Of a DNA stretch of 64,000 bases, positions 57,053 through 64,000 are shown piece by piece. The stretch covers positions 1 through 64,000 of the forward strand of contig JAKVCO010000002.1 of assembly GCA_022448245.1 (NCBI GenBank), read 5' to 3'. Position 1 is the stretch's first letter. Each line of letters begins with the position of its first letter. The DNA is from Paracoccaceae bacterium (GTDB lineage: Bacteria > Pseudomonadota > Alphaproteobacteria > Rhodobacterales > Rhodobacteraceae). Under the pieces are notes generated by a model. It saw only the letters and a program-made list of their open reading frames with translations. It was not told the origin of the DNA and ran no database searches. The position numbers and the translations under genes are program-made.

Positions 57053-58330
57053 ATGGCACCCAAGAGCAAATATACCCTCTTCTCTATGATGAAGGATGAA
57101 GGCCATTCGCTGATAGAATGGGTCGCCTATCACCACATGATCGGCTTCGATAATATTTGCGTCTACACCAACGATTGCCAGGACGGCACAGACGAGATGC
57201 TGATACGTCTCGAAGAGATGGGCTATTGCAAGCACTTCCGAAACGATGTGCCCGAAGGCGGAAAACCACAGCCCAATGCCCTGCGGCTGGCGCGCACGAA
57301 CCTGGATATCCTCGATAGCGAATGGATAATGGTGATGGACGCGGACGAATTCGTCTCCATCAAGACGGGGGACAAATCGCTCCACTCCCTCATGCGCGAG
57401 ATCCCGGATGATACCTGGGCCATCGCGATGACATGGCAGTTCTTCGGCTCCAGCGACGTGCTCGATTGGCATCCCGGCCTCGTCAGCGAGGCCTACACCA
57501 AATGCGCGCCCGCAAAGTTCCGCAAAGGCTGGGGCGTAAAGACGATGTTCCGCCCCTCGCCCGACGTGGCCTTTGGCATCCACCGCCCCAAGGTGAAGGG
57601 CGGCGACAAAAACCCCGAGGCAATTTCGGCCATGCTGGAACGTCGCTGGGTGAACGGGTCGGGCAAAGACATGCCCAAGGAATTCAATCTCAGCGGCTGG
57701 CGCTCCACCTCCCCCACGATCGGGCGCGACCTGGTTGAGCTCAACCACTATGCCGTCAAATCCTACGAGGCCTATCTGCTGCGCCGGGTCCGCGGGAACG
57801 TGAACAACAAGGTCGGCAAGTATAACGCTGAGTACTTCGCCATCTTTGACCGCAACGAAGACAATGAACGCAACGTGGCCGACCTCGCGCCGCGCACCAA
57901 GCAGGTCATGGAAGTCCTCCGCGCTGATCCAAAGCTCGCGGAGCTCGAAACCAAGGCCATGGCCTTCCACGAGGCCCGCGTGAAGAAGCTGCGCGAGGCT
58001 GGTGAATACGATCCCTGGGTCGCTGAGCTGCGCGAGGCAGGCCGCGTGCCCATGGACAAGCTCGACGACGTGCTCTTCACCCACCACCTGCCCAAAGAAT
58101 GGCAGGCCAAGGTGAAGGAGATGCAGAAGAACGGCGTGCCCAACAAGGAAATCGCCAAGTTCATCAACGGCTCTAAAACCGCGCGTAAAACGGAACGGCG
58201 CGCGGCGATGGCTGCCGCCGCTCAGGCAGATGTGGGCATCACCACCCACGGCGGCGACACGCTGGAAGACGCCGCAAAGCGCCACGGGGCGCAGCTTGAG
58301 CGTGCCAAGGTCGAGGCAGGCAAAGCATGA
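57053..58330 (+). CDS. Glycosyltransferase family 2-like protein (Glyco_tranf_2_4)
   Basis: 425 residues. The N-terminal domain begins YTLFSMMKDEGHSLIEWVAY HH, has YTNDCQDGTDEML and the metal/nucleotide motif DADE at 96-99 (WIMVMDADEF). The C-terminal half after about 290 is charged and helical, with a possible coiled coil. It transfers a sugar from a nucleotide donor, probably to a cell surface polymer. Overlaps the next gene by 4 bases. It follows an IS remnant and has no close ribosome site beyond GGACATCTCC. Confidence 0.88.
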   Translation: MAPKSKYTLFSMMKDEGHSLIEWVAYHHMIGFDNICVYTNDCQDGTDEMLIRLEEMGYCKHFRNDVPEGGKPQPNALRLARTNLDILDSEWIMVMDADEFVSIKTGDKSLHSLMREIPDDTWAIAMTWQFFGSSDVLDWHPGLVSEAYTKCAPAKFRKGWGVKTMFRPSPDVAFGIHRPKVKGGDKNPEAISAMLERRWVNGSGKDMPKEFNLSGWRSTSPTIGRDLVELNHYAVKSYEAYLLRRVRGNVNNKVGKYNAEYFAIFDRNEDNERNVADLAPRTKQVMEVLRADPKLAELETKAMAFHEARVKKLREAGEYDPWVAELREAGRVPMDKLDDVLFTHHLPKEWQAKVKEMQKNGVPNKEIAKFINGSKTARKTERRAAMAAAAQADVGITTHGGDTLEDAAKRHGAQLERAKVEAGKA

Positions 58331-59340
58331 AGCACATCGTCGCCTGCACCATGAAGAACGAAGGCCCCTACTTGCTGGAATGGGTCGCCTATCACCTGTC
58401 GATTGGCTTTGACGGGTTCATCATCTGCTCGAACGATTGCAGCGATGGCACGAACCTCATGCTTAATCGCCTTGATGCGATGGGTATCGTCATTCACATC
58501 GACAATCCGCAAGGCCCGAACATGGACCCGCAGAGGTCCGCCTATTCCAAGATCAACAGCCATCCGAAGTTTAGGGAGGCGGATTGGGCCCTCGTCATCG
58601 ACGCCGATGAATTTCTAAACGTGAAAACGGGCGATCATTCGGTTCACGCGCTGATCGCCGCCTGCCCAGAGGCCTCGGCCATCTCGCCCTGCTGGAAGAT
58701 GATGGGATCAGCCGGCAAGCGGGAGTTCAGCCCGGAAGAGATGGTGACCGAACGCTTCACGCGCGGCTCCACGAATGAGGAGCCCGAGAACGGCCTTGTC
58801 TGGGGGTTCAAAACCCTCTTCCGGCCCGAAAAGTTCGATTATTTGGGCGTCCATCGCCCGCGCTTTCACAAGCACAAACCCACGCCCGGGCCTGAACATG
58901 TGCGCTGGTACAATGGGTCAGGCGTCGACCAAGGCACGCGGTTCTACGAGAAAGGCTGGCGCTGCAACACGGAGAGCATGGGTTACGACCTCGCCCAGAT
59001 CAATCACTACGCGATCAAAAGCCGCGAGGACTTCATCCTCAAGCGCCTGCGCGGCACGGCCAATGCCGGCAGCAACAAAAACCGTATCAACGAGGAGTAT
59101 TGGGGCAAATACGACCTCAACGCGACCGTCGATCAAACGATCTACACAGGCTCACTGCGGGCCGAGCTCGCGAAACTGCTGGCCGACGAAGAGCTCGCCG
59201 TTCTGCAACGCGCCTCCATCGACAGCGCGCGCCGCACGCTCGCCGATCAGATGAAAGACGACGGCGTCCGCGCCTTCGTTGAAACAGGCGCCTTCCCCAA
59301 GGACGACGGCAGTAAAAAAAAGAAGAGGAAAGCCGCATGA
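58327..59340 (+). CDS. Glycosyltransferase family 2-like protein (Glyco_tranf_2_4), second copy
   Basis: 337 residues, clearly related to the preceding protein: HIVACTMKNEGPYLLEWVAY H, SNDCSDGTNLML, and DADE at 92-95 in VIDADEF. The C-terminus ends in a run of Lys/Arg (KKKKRKAA). Probably arose by tandem duplication and divergence. ATGA overlaps on both sides put it in one unit with the sulfotransferase. Confidence 0.88.
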   Translation: MKHIVACTMKNEGPYLLEWVAYHLSIGFDGFIICSNDCSDGTNLMLNRLDAMGIVIHIDNPQGPNMDPQRSAYSKINSHPKFREADWALVIDADEFLNVKTGDHSVHALIAACPEASAISPCWKMMGSAGKREFSPEEMVTERFTRGSTNEEPENGLVWGFKTLFRPEKFDYLGVHRPRFHKHKPTPGPEHVRWYNGSGVDQGTRFYEKGWRCNTESMGYDLAQINHYAIKSREDFILKRLRGTANAGSNKNRINEEYWGKYDLNATVDQTIYTGSLRAELAKLLADEELAVLQRASIDSARRTLADQMKDDGVRAFVETGAFPKDDGSKKKKRKAA

Positions 59341-60185
59341 GCATCGCAGGCACCACGCGTCCGCGCCATGACAAGGCCCCCGTCACCCCCGGTCGCATCA
59401 TCTGCGTGGGAACCCACCACAAGACCGGCACCGTCTGGATGCGTAAGGTCTTCAGAGGGATAGCCAACGACCAGGACATCCCCTTCATGCAGGTCAACCG
59501 CGCTAAGCGTATGGCTGACATCCCCAAAGCCGGCCCCTGTATCTGCGTGAACTGGCACTCCGCCTTCCCGCCAGAGATGCTTGCCCACCCTGAGGCGCGC
59601 TTCATCCACATCATCCGCGATCCCCGGGATGTGCTGTTGAGTGGCCTGCGCTATCACCGTGTGGCAGGCCTCGGGAACGAGAAGTTCTTGCGCGAGAAGC
59701 GCAAGGAATGGAACGGGCTGAACTATCAGGAACGTCTCAATACGATCACCGATGAAGGTGACGCCATGCTCTTTGAGATGGCGCACAAGCATGACGACAC
59801 CATGCAAGAGATGCTGAAGTGGGATTACAGCCACCCGAACTCCATCGAGATCGCCTATGAGGACCTGATCGAGGACGAGGATTGCTCGATGTTCCGCAAA
59901 GCGCTCGAAGACATCGCGGCCCCTGGCATAGATATCGACCGTGCTGTTCAAACCTACTGGGATCGGTCCCTCTTCGGCGGTCTCGCAAAGAAGGAGGACC
60001 GCGCAGGCGCCGTGCCCGCAGCACACGTGGCTTCTGGCAAGCCCGCGCAATGGGTCAAACAGTTGCCACGGGAAATCGCGGAGGAATATGAGGCCCGCTA
60101 CGGCAAAGATCTCGCCGCGCTGAAGTACGAAGTAAACCCAGATTGGGCCGCGCAGTGCACGCCCCTTGCCGGCAAAGCCGCTTAA
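59337..60185 (+). CDS. Sulfotransferase domain-containing protein
   Basis: 282 residues. PAPS-binding P-loop VGTHHKTGTVWMRKVF at 24-39, 3'-phosphate loop RFIHIIRDPRDVLLSGLRYH near 92-111, and a catalytic-type Glu/His arrangement in between (NWHSAFPPEML). It should add sulfate to a sugar or similar group. The overlap with the two glycosyltransferases suggests that a sulfated glycan is the product. Confidence 0.87.
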   Translation: MSIAGTTRPRHDKAPVTPGRIICVGTHHKTGTVWMRKVFRGIANDQDIPFMQVNRAKRMADIPKAGPCICVNWHSAFPPEMLAHPEARFIHIIRDPRDVLLSGLRYHRVAGLGNEKFLREKRKEWNGLNYQERLNTITDEGDAMLFEMAHKHDDTMQEMLKWDYSHPNSIEIAYEDLIEDEDCSMFRKALEDIAAPGIDIDRAVQTYWDRSLFGGLAKKEDRAGAVPAAHVASGKPAQWVKQLPREIAEEYEARYGKDLAALKYEVNPDWAAQCTPLAGKAA

Positions 60186-60188
60186 GCG

Positions 60189-61229
60189 TCAGTCGACCCT
60201 GAGGATCTGAGGCATCGGGTCCCAAAAGCCTGACAGCATCTCATTGAGCGCCTTGGAGCGTACCGGGCGCCGACCGGCATTCGGCAAGAACGTCAGTTCG
60301 CCCATGAAAAGCTCATCCCCCTGCGCGTAGATATCCACGCGAACATATTGGAATGGCTTACAAATCTCTGCCGCGAGATCGCGCGCGAGGCCGGCTTGTT
60401 TCGGCAAATCATGCTCGCGCCGGTTCGGGCGGACCATGGAATAAGGCATGTAGTTCAGATCGGCATCATAGAGCGGGTTTTCCCGGTGATCGGTGCCGAG
60501 GCCTACATCATATTGCAGGAACGCCACCTTGCCGTTGATGCAGTGGAACCGCAGGTCAGCAAGAGGTTCGCTAAAGTCATCTTTGCGCAGGTCCTCTTCG
60601 ATAAAGACCTTGCGATCGATGGCCTGATACCACCACTGGCACGAGCTCGTCCCGAAGGGCTTTTCACACCACTTCTCGGTCTTGCCGCTTAGCTCGTCCA
60701 CGTCGACATGCGACGTCCCTTCCCGCAGATCGAGATGTTTGAGCTGTTTGCTCCCATGGTTCGACTTAATGAAGTAAGAACCCTTCGGCAGGCCTTCGAG
60801 GCTCACCTCAGACGGGTCCTCAAAGACGCGGTGCACCTCAGGTGGACGTAGTTTGTCGCGCAGATGTTGGGGGATGTAATGGCCGACGTTTAGTTTATCG
60901 GCGGGGTTCAGGTGGTGCACCGGCATGATCATGGCGTGCAGCATGTTCATGGCCATGAAATCATCGGCCTGACGGAAGTTCGGGAAGTATCCATGCGCAC
61001 GGAGGTAGTTGCTCACCCCCCGATGGATAACAGACCGGAAGCCCTTATGCGGGAAAAAGTCGTACGCGCAGGTATAATCCTTCGACGGCACCGTCGGCGC
61101 CGCGCGGCGACAATCGTGATACCAATCAACGACTTCGCTCACGAAGAAGGTCACATCCGCGTAGCTGGAATCCTCGGAAGTGCGGTCTGAAAACCGCTTA
61201 TAGGCATTGAAAATGCGCATATTGCTCAT
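60189..61229 (-). CDS. TupA-like ATP-grasp protein
   Basis: 346 residues of the ATPgrasp_TupA family, seen in the segments PKGSYFIKSNHGS, KVFIEEDLR, DLRFHCINGKVAFLQYDVG and VRVDIYAQGDELFMGELTF LP. ATP-grasp enzymes ligate carboxylates to amines or alcohols; TupA makes glutamate side chains of teichuronopeptide in Bacillus. Encoded next to glycosyltransferases, it may decorate a surface polysaccharide. Convergent with the sulfotransferase gene, 3 bases apart. Confidence 0.85.
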   Translation of the reverse strand: MSNMRIFNAYKRFSDRTSEDSSYADVTFFVSEVVDWYHDCRRAAPTVPSKDYTCAYDFFPHKGFRSVIHRGVSNYLRAHGYFPNFRQADDFMAMNMLHAMIMPVHHLNPADKLNVGHYIPQHLRDKLRPPEVHRVFEDPSEVSLEGLPKGSYFIKSNHGSKQLKHLDLREGTSHVDVDELSGKTEKWCEKPFGTSSCQWWYQAIDRKVFIEEDLRKDDFSEPLADLRFHCINGKVAFLQYDVGLGTDHRENPLYDADLNYMPYSMVRPNRREHDLPKQAGLARDLAAEICKPFQYVRVDIYAQGDELFMGELTFLPNAGRRPVRSKALNEMLSGFWDPMPQILRVD

Positions 61230-61299
61230 GGGCCGCCTCTCGATCAGGTCTTTTGACCTTTTTTCAGGAGACTACCCGAAGCCAGGGACTCTGTGAAGG

Positions 61300-61794
61300 T
61301 TAACCCGAGAAGTGCGCGACAGGGGTGGCGGCTGCATTCGAAAGCACGCCCCATGCGTAATCAGCAACCGACGAAAAGCAGACCAGTTCGAACGATCCGT
61401 CTTCTTTCTTCCAAAACGCGCAAGCGATTTGGGCGAGACGCGTGCGGCGGAAACGACCCGGCTCCATCCTGGCCACATCCACTGGGCAGAGCTTTGCCAG
61501 CGTCTCCCCGTCGCTGATCTCAAAGATCGCGCGTGCGTCCGAGACGTCCTCAACCAGATGATGCGTCCCAATGAGCTTCGCCCTGAGCGCGTCGATCTGA
61601 GCGCCGACCTCTTCATGAGGGCACATCACCAAAAGCTCGTCCGGGGACATCCAGGCCACGTTCCCCGCTACAGTGCCCTGCGCCGGAACCTTCACCGCCT
61701 TGGCTAGATCGGTCATATCGCCGCGAACAGTGATCATCCCGCGTTGCGGCAGTTGGCGAACCGTGGCCGCGCCTTCGAATACGCGCTCAGACAT
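61300..61794 (-). CDS. soxG: Sarcosine oxidase subunit gamma
   Basis: 164 residues from ATG 61794, which overlaps the end of soxA by 8 bases; the frame opens at 61818. The sequence MITVRGDMTDLAKAV, WMSPDELLVMCP, LVEDVSDARAIFEISDGETL AKL and CPVDV are family marks. Small subunit of the four-subunit sarcosine oxidase, which oxidises sarcosine to glycine and feeds one-carbon units to folate. Order A then G is the usual end of a soxBDAG operon. Confidence 0.92.
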   Translation of the reverse strand: MSERVFEGAATVRQLPQRGMITVRGDMTDLAKAVKVPAQGTVAGNVAWMSPDELLVMCPHEEVGAQIDALRAKLIGTHHLVEDVSDARAIFEISDGETLAKLCPVDVARMEPGRFRRTRLAQIACAFWKKEDGSFELVCFSSVADYAWGVLSNAAATPVAHFSG

Positions 61795-64000
61795 TCTGCT
61801 TCTCCCCCTCAGGGTCATAGAAGACCGGGCTGACGATCTTGGCTTTCACCTCACCGCCCCCGACTTTCGGGAAGGTTACGACTTCTCCCATCCGATCCGG
61901 GCCATTGTGCACAAGCCCCATGGCGATCCCACGGTTGAGCGTCGGCGAATGATAGGTCGACGTCACACGCCCCTGCACATTGCGCTGCCCATTGGCGTTC
62001 ACGCCGTCAGCTACAGCGTAGGCGCCATCGGGGATGACCGATCCATCGAGCGTCTCAAGCCCCACGAGCTGCCAACGATCGGGGTTGTCCATGAAGGAGC
62101 GCGCTTGCGCACGTTTGCCGAGGAAGTCTTCTTTCTTCCTGGAAATCGCCCAATGCAGCCCGAGATCCTGCGGAATAACGGTGCCATCAGTCTCGTCTCC
62201 GATCATGATAAAGCCTTTCTCGGCCCGCATGATGTGGAGCGCTTCCGTGCCATAGGGCATCGCACCGAACTCTTCGCCCGCCTCGTGGAGCGCGTCCCAA
62301 AGGGCGCGTCCCTGAGCCGCCGGAACGGCGATCTCGTAGCTCAATTCTCCCGAAAAACTAATGCGGTAGGCGCGGACCTTAATGCCCGCCAACGCGCCAT
62401 CAGCCCACCCCATGAATGGCAGCGCTTCGGCGCTGACGTCCATGCCGCCTAGCTTCTCGAGCACTTTGCGGGCGTTCGGGCCAACCACCGCGATCTGGGC
62501 ATATTGCTCTGTCACGTTGGCGGTGAAAACCTTCCAGTCCCACCACTCGGTCTGCAGCCATTCTTCCATGTGCTGGTGAATATGGTCAGCGCCGCCGGAC
62601 GTCGTATGGCAAAGCCACGTGTCATCATCGATGCGCGCGACCACGCCGTCGTCCGTGAGGAAGCCGTTTTCCGTGCACATGAGGCCATAGCGGCACCGGC
62701 CAGGCTTCAGGTTAGACATCATGTTCGTGTACATCATGTCGAGGAACTTGCCTGCGTCCGGCCCCTTCACGATGATCTTCCCCAGCGTGGAAGCATCAAG
62801 AAATCCAAGAGCTTGGCGCGTATTCTTCACCTCGCGGGAGACGGCCTCTTCAACCGTCTCTCCCTCAAGCAGGAAGGTGTACGGACGCCGCCAATGGCCA
62901 ACTGGCTCCCAATGGGCGCCATTCTCTTCGTGCCAGCCGTGCATCGGCGTCTTGCGCAGCGGCTGGAATATCTCCCCACGTGCTTCACCAGCAATCGCAC
63001 CCATGGAAATGGGCGTGTACGGCGGGCGGAACGTGGTGGTGCCAACCTGCGGAATGTCCGACCCAAGTGCGTTAGAAAGGACCGAGAGGCCATTGATATT
63101 GCTTAACTTACCCTGATCCGTCGCCATTCCGAGCGTCGTATAGCGCTTGGCGTGCTCAACGCTTTCAAAGCCTTCCTGTGCCGCGAGCTGCACGTCGGAG
63201 ACTTTCACGTCATTCTGGAAATCGAGCCACGCCTTCGACCGCAGCTCGTAGGAAGCGCCCTGCGGCATCATCCAAACAGGCTCAATCGCAGCCATCTCAG
63301 GGTCCGAGGCCGAGGGCACATCGCCCCCGCCTGCCTTGCCGGTGGCGTCGGCCAGAACATCAGCCGTGCTCAACACGCCGGAAGCGGCACCTGCCGTGCT
63401 GACGAAGGAGGTCCCGTCCGCACCGATGGGGCCCTTTTCAGGGTCCGGCTTGAACATGACGGCGTCCGCATCCCAGGTAAGCTTACCACCGCAATGGCTC
63501 CAAAGATGCACAACAGGAGACCAGCCGCCTGACATGGCCACGACGTCGCAAGCGATCTCTTCCAGCGTTGCACCCTCGCCCGCTTGGGCGCAGATGGCGA
63601 CGCCGGAGACGCGTTTGCCGCCTTTGACCTCCGCAATGCCTTTGCCGTTTTCGACGCGGATCCCGAGAGCCTTGGCCTCTTCTGCCAGAACACCGCCCCC
63701 GGCTGCGCGCGCATCAAGGATGAGTGGCACTTCAACGCCTGCCCGTTTGAGCGCGATCGCCGTGCGGTAGGCGTCATCATTGTTCGTGACGACCACGGTG
63801 CGATCGCCCAGCGACACGCCCCAGTTCACCACGTAGTCACGCACGGCCGAGGCAAGAACCACGCCCGGCACATCATTGCCCGCAAAAGACAGCGGACGCT
63901 CGATCGCGCCTGTAGCCGTCACGATATGACCTGCGCGAATGCGCCAAAGGCGGTGACGCGGACCTGCGCCCGACGAATGATCCGTTAGACGTTCGTAGCC
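61787..64000 (-). CDS. soxA: Sarcosine oxidase subunit alpha (partial, start outside window)
   Basis: 737 residues are visible, reading in from the right edge (GYERLTDHSSGAGPRHRLWR). The family has about 1000 residues, so the N-terminal NAD+-binding part lies outside. Present are the continuing FAD/NAD-type domain (TGAIERPLSFAGNDVPGV, VVTNNDDAYRTA, VVAMSGGWSPVVHLWSHCGG KL) and the C-terminal folate-binding GcvT-like aminomethyltransferase domain (CTENGFLTDDGVVARID, FSGELSYEIAVPA, GMGLVHNG-like MGLVHNG). Forms the heterotetrameric oxidase with SoxB, D and G. Confidence 0.95.
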   Translation of the reverse strand, partial: GYERLTDHSSGAGPRHRLWRIRAGHIVTATGAIERPLSFAGNDVPGVVLASAVRDYVVNWGVSLGDRTVVVTNNDDAYRTAIALKRAGVEVPLILDARAAGGGVLAEEAKALGIRVENGKGIAEVKGGKRVSGVAICAQAGEGATLEEIACDVVAMSGGWSPVVHLWSHCGGKLTWDADAVMFKPDPEKGPIGADGTSFVSTAGAASGVLSTADVLADATGKAGGGDVPSASDPEMAAIEPVWMMPQGASYELRSKAWLDFQNDVKVSDVQLAAQEGFESVEHAKRYTTLGMATDQGKLSNINGLSVLSNALGSDIPQVGTTTFRPPYTPISMGAIAGEARGEIFQPLRKTPMHGWHEENGAHWEPVGHWRRPYTFLLEGETVEEAVSREVKNTRQALGFLDASTLGKIIVKGPDAGKFLDMMYTNMMSNLKPGRCRYGLMCTENGFLTDDGVVARIDDDTWLCHTTSGGADHIHQHMEEWLQTEWWDWKVFTANVTEQYAQIAVVGPNARKVLEKLGGMDVSAEALPFMGWADGALAGIKVRAYRISFSGELSYEIAVPAAQGRALWDALHEAGEEFGAMPYGTEALHIMRAEKGFIMIGDETDGTVIPQDLGLHWAISRKKEDFLGKRAQARSFMDNPDRWQLVGLETLDGSVIPDGAYAVADGVNANGQRNVQGRVTSTYHSPTLNRGIAMGLVHNGPDRMGEVVTFPKVGGGEVKAKIVSPVFYDPEGEKQNV

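Noticed and set aside
56888-58285. Open minus-strand frame of 465 codons opposite the first glycosyltransferase
   Set aside because: Shadow; the plus strand has the DADE motif and overlaps in operon fashion with the next gene.
61246-61264. AGGTC-TTTT-GACCT hairpin followed by six T
   Set aside because: Looks like a plus-strand terminator, but no plus-strand gene ends nearby; it lies in the leader of the TupA-like gene. Only five base pairs, so probably chance.

Overview
The window looks like a piece of a marine alphaproteobacterial chromosome of the Rhodobacteraceae (Roseobacter group). The evidence is the high GC content, the yajC-secD-secF-ccmABCDG and glnBA gene orders, a DddP-type DMSP lyase with all its known metal and catalytic residues, sarcosine oxidase genes, Hint-domain proteins and several families typical of this group (DUF6314, DUF3445, DUF1223). 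Species cannot be named from the sequence alone.

Layout. At 1-770 an integrase gene, frameshifted and cut by the window edge, lies directly behind a tRNA-Ser gene: the end of an integrated island. From 965 to 6400 runs a housekeeping operon (SPOR lipoprotein, D-Ala-D-Ala carboxypeptidase, tmk, holB, TatD, metallo-beta-lactamase-fold hydrolase), followed by an AEC transporter. From 7442 to about 11700 lies an accessory, decaying zone: a three-gene unit ending in a frameshifted DUF2235 (Tle1-like) hydrolase, an AT-richer polysaccharide lyase gene with an in-frame stop, and a truncated IS3-family element beside tRNA-Leu. Core genes resume with nnrE/nnrD, glnB-glnA, a lytic transglycosylase, an enoyl-CoA isomerase-like gene, dddP with a divergent heme oxidative demethylase-like gene, an alpha/beta hydrolase-OsmC fusion, bioY, purB, a sulfotransferase-like gene, a lipid acyltransferase, acnA, cytochrome c maturation and Sec genes, serS, der-bamB, an RND efflux pair, an Atm1-like exporter, a LysM protein, a LOG-family protein and sodB. 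At 56363-56973 are two wrecks: a fragment resembling a contractile-injection-system tube protein, and the end of a second IS3-family element. The window closes with a surface-glycan-like module (two DADE glycosyltransferases, a sulfotransferase, a TupA-like ATP-grasp protein) and the sarcosine oxidase genes soxG and soxA, the latter running off the edge.

How the genes work together. dddP would release DMS and acrylate from DMSP; the neighbouring crotonase-fold and OsmC/hydrolase genes could handle acyl-CoA or reactive products, but that link is inference. yajC/secDF and ccmABCDG serve protein export and cytochrome c assembly. der, bamB and the TPR protein form the conserved ribosome/outer-membrane cluster. 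The glycosyltransferase-sulfotransferase genes overlap by 4 bases each and look like one surface polymer unit.

Seven genes or gene remnants carry single-base frameshifts and one carries a nonsense codon, most of them in accessory genes. That pattern favours real decay over random sequencing error, but read data are needed to decide. I did not find an intact, clearly new system. The best leads are the contractile-injection-system remnant, the DUF2235 operon, the RND permease with extra membrane segments and the sulfated-glycan-like cluster.
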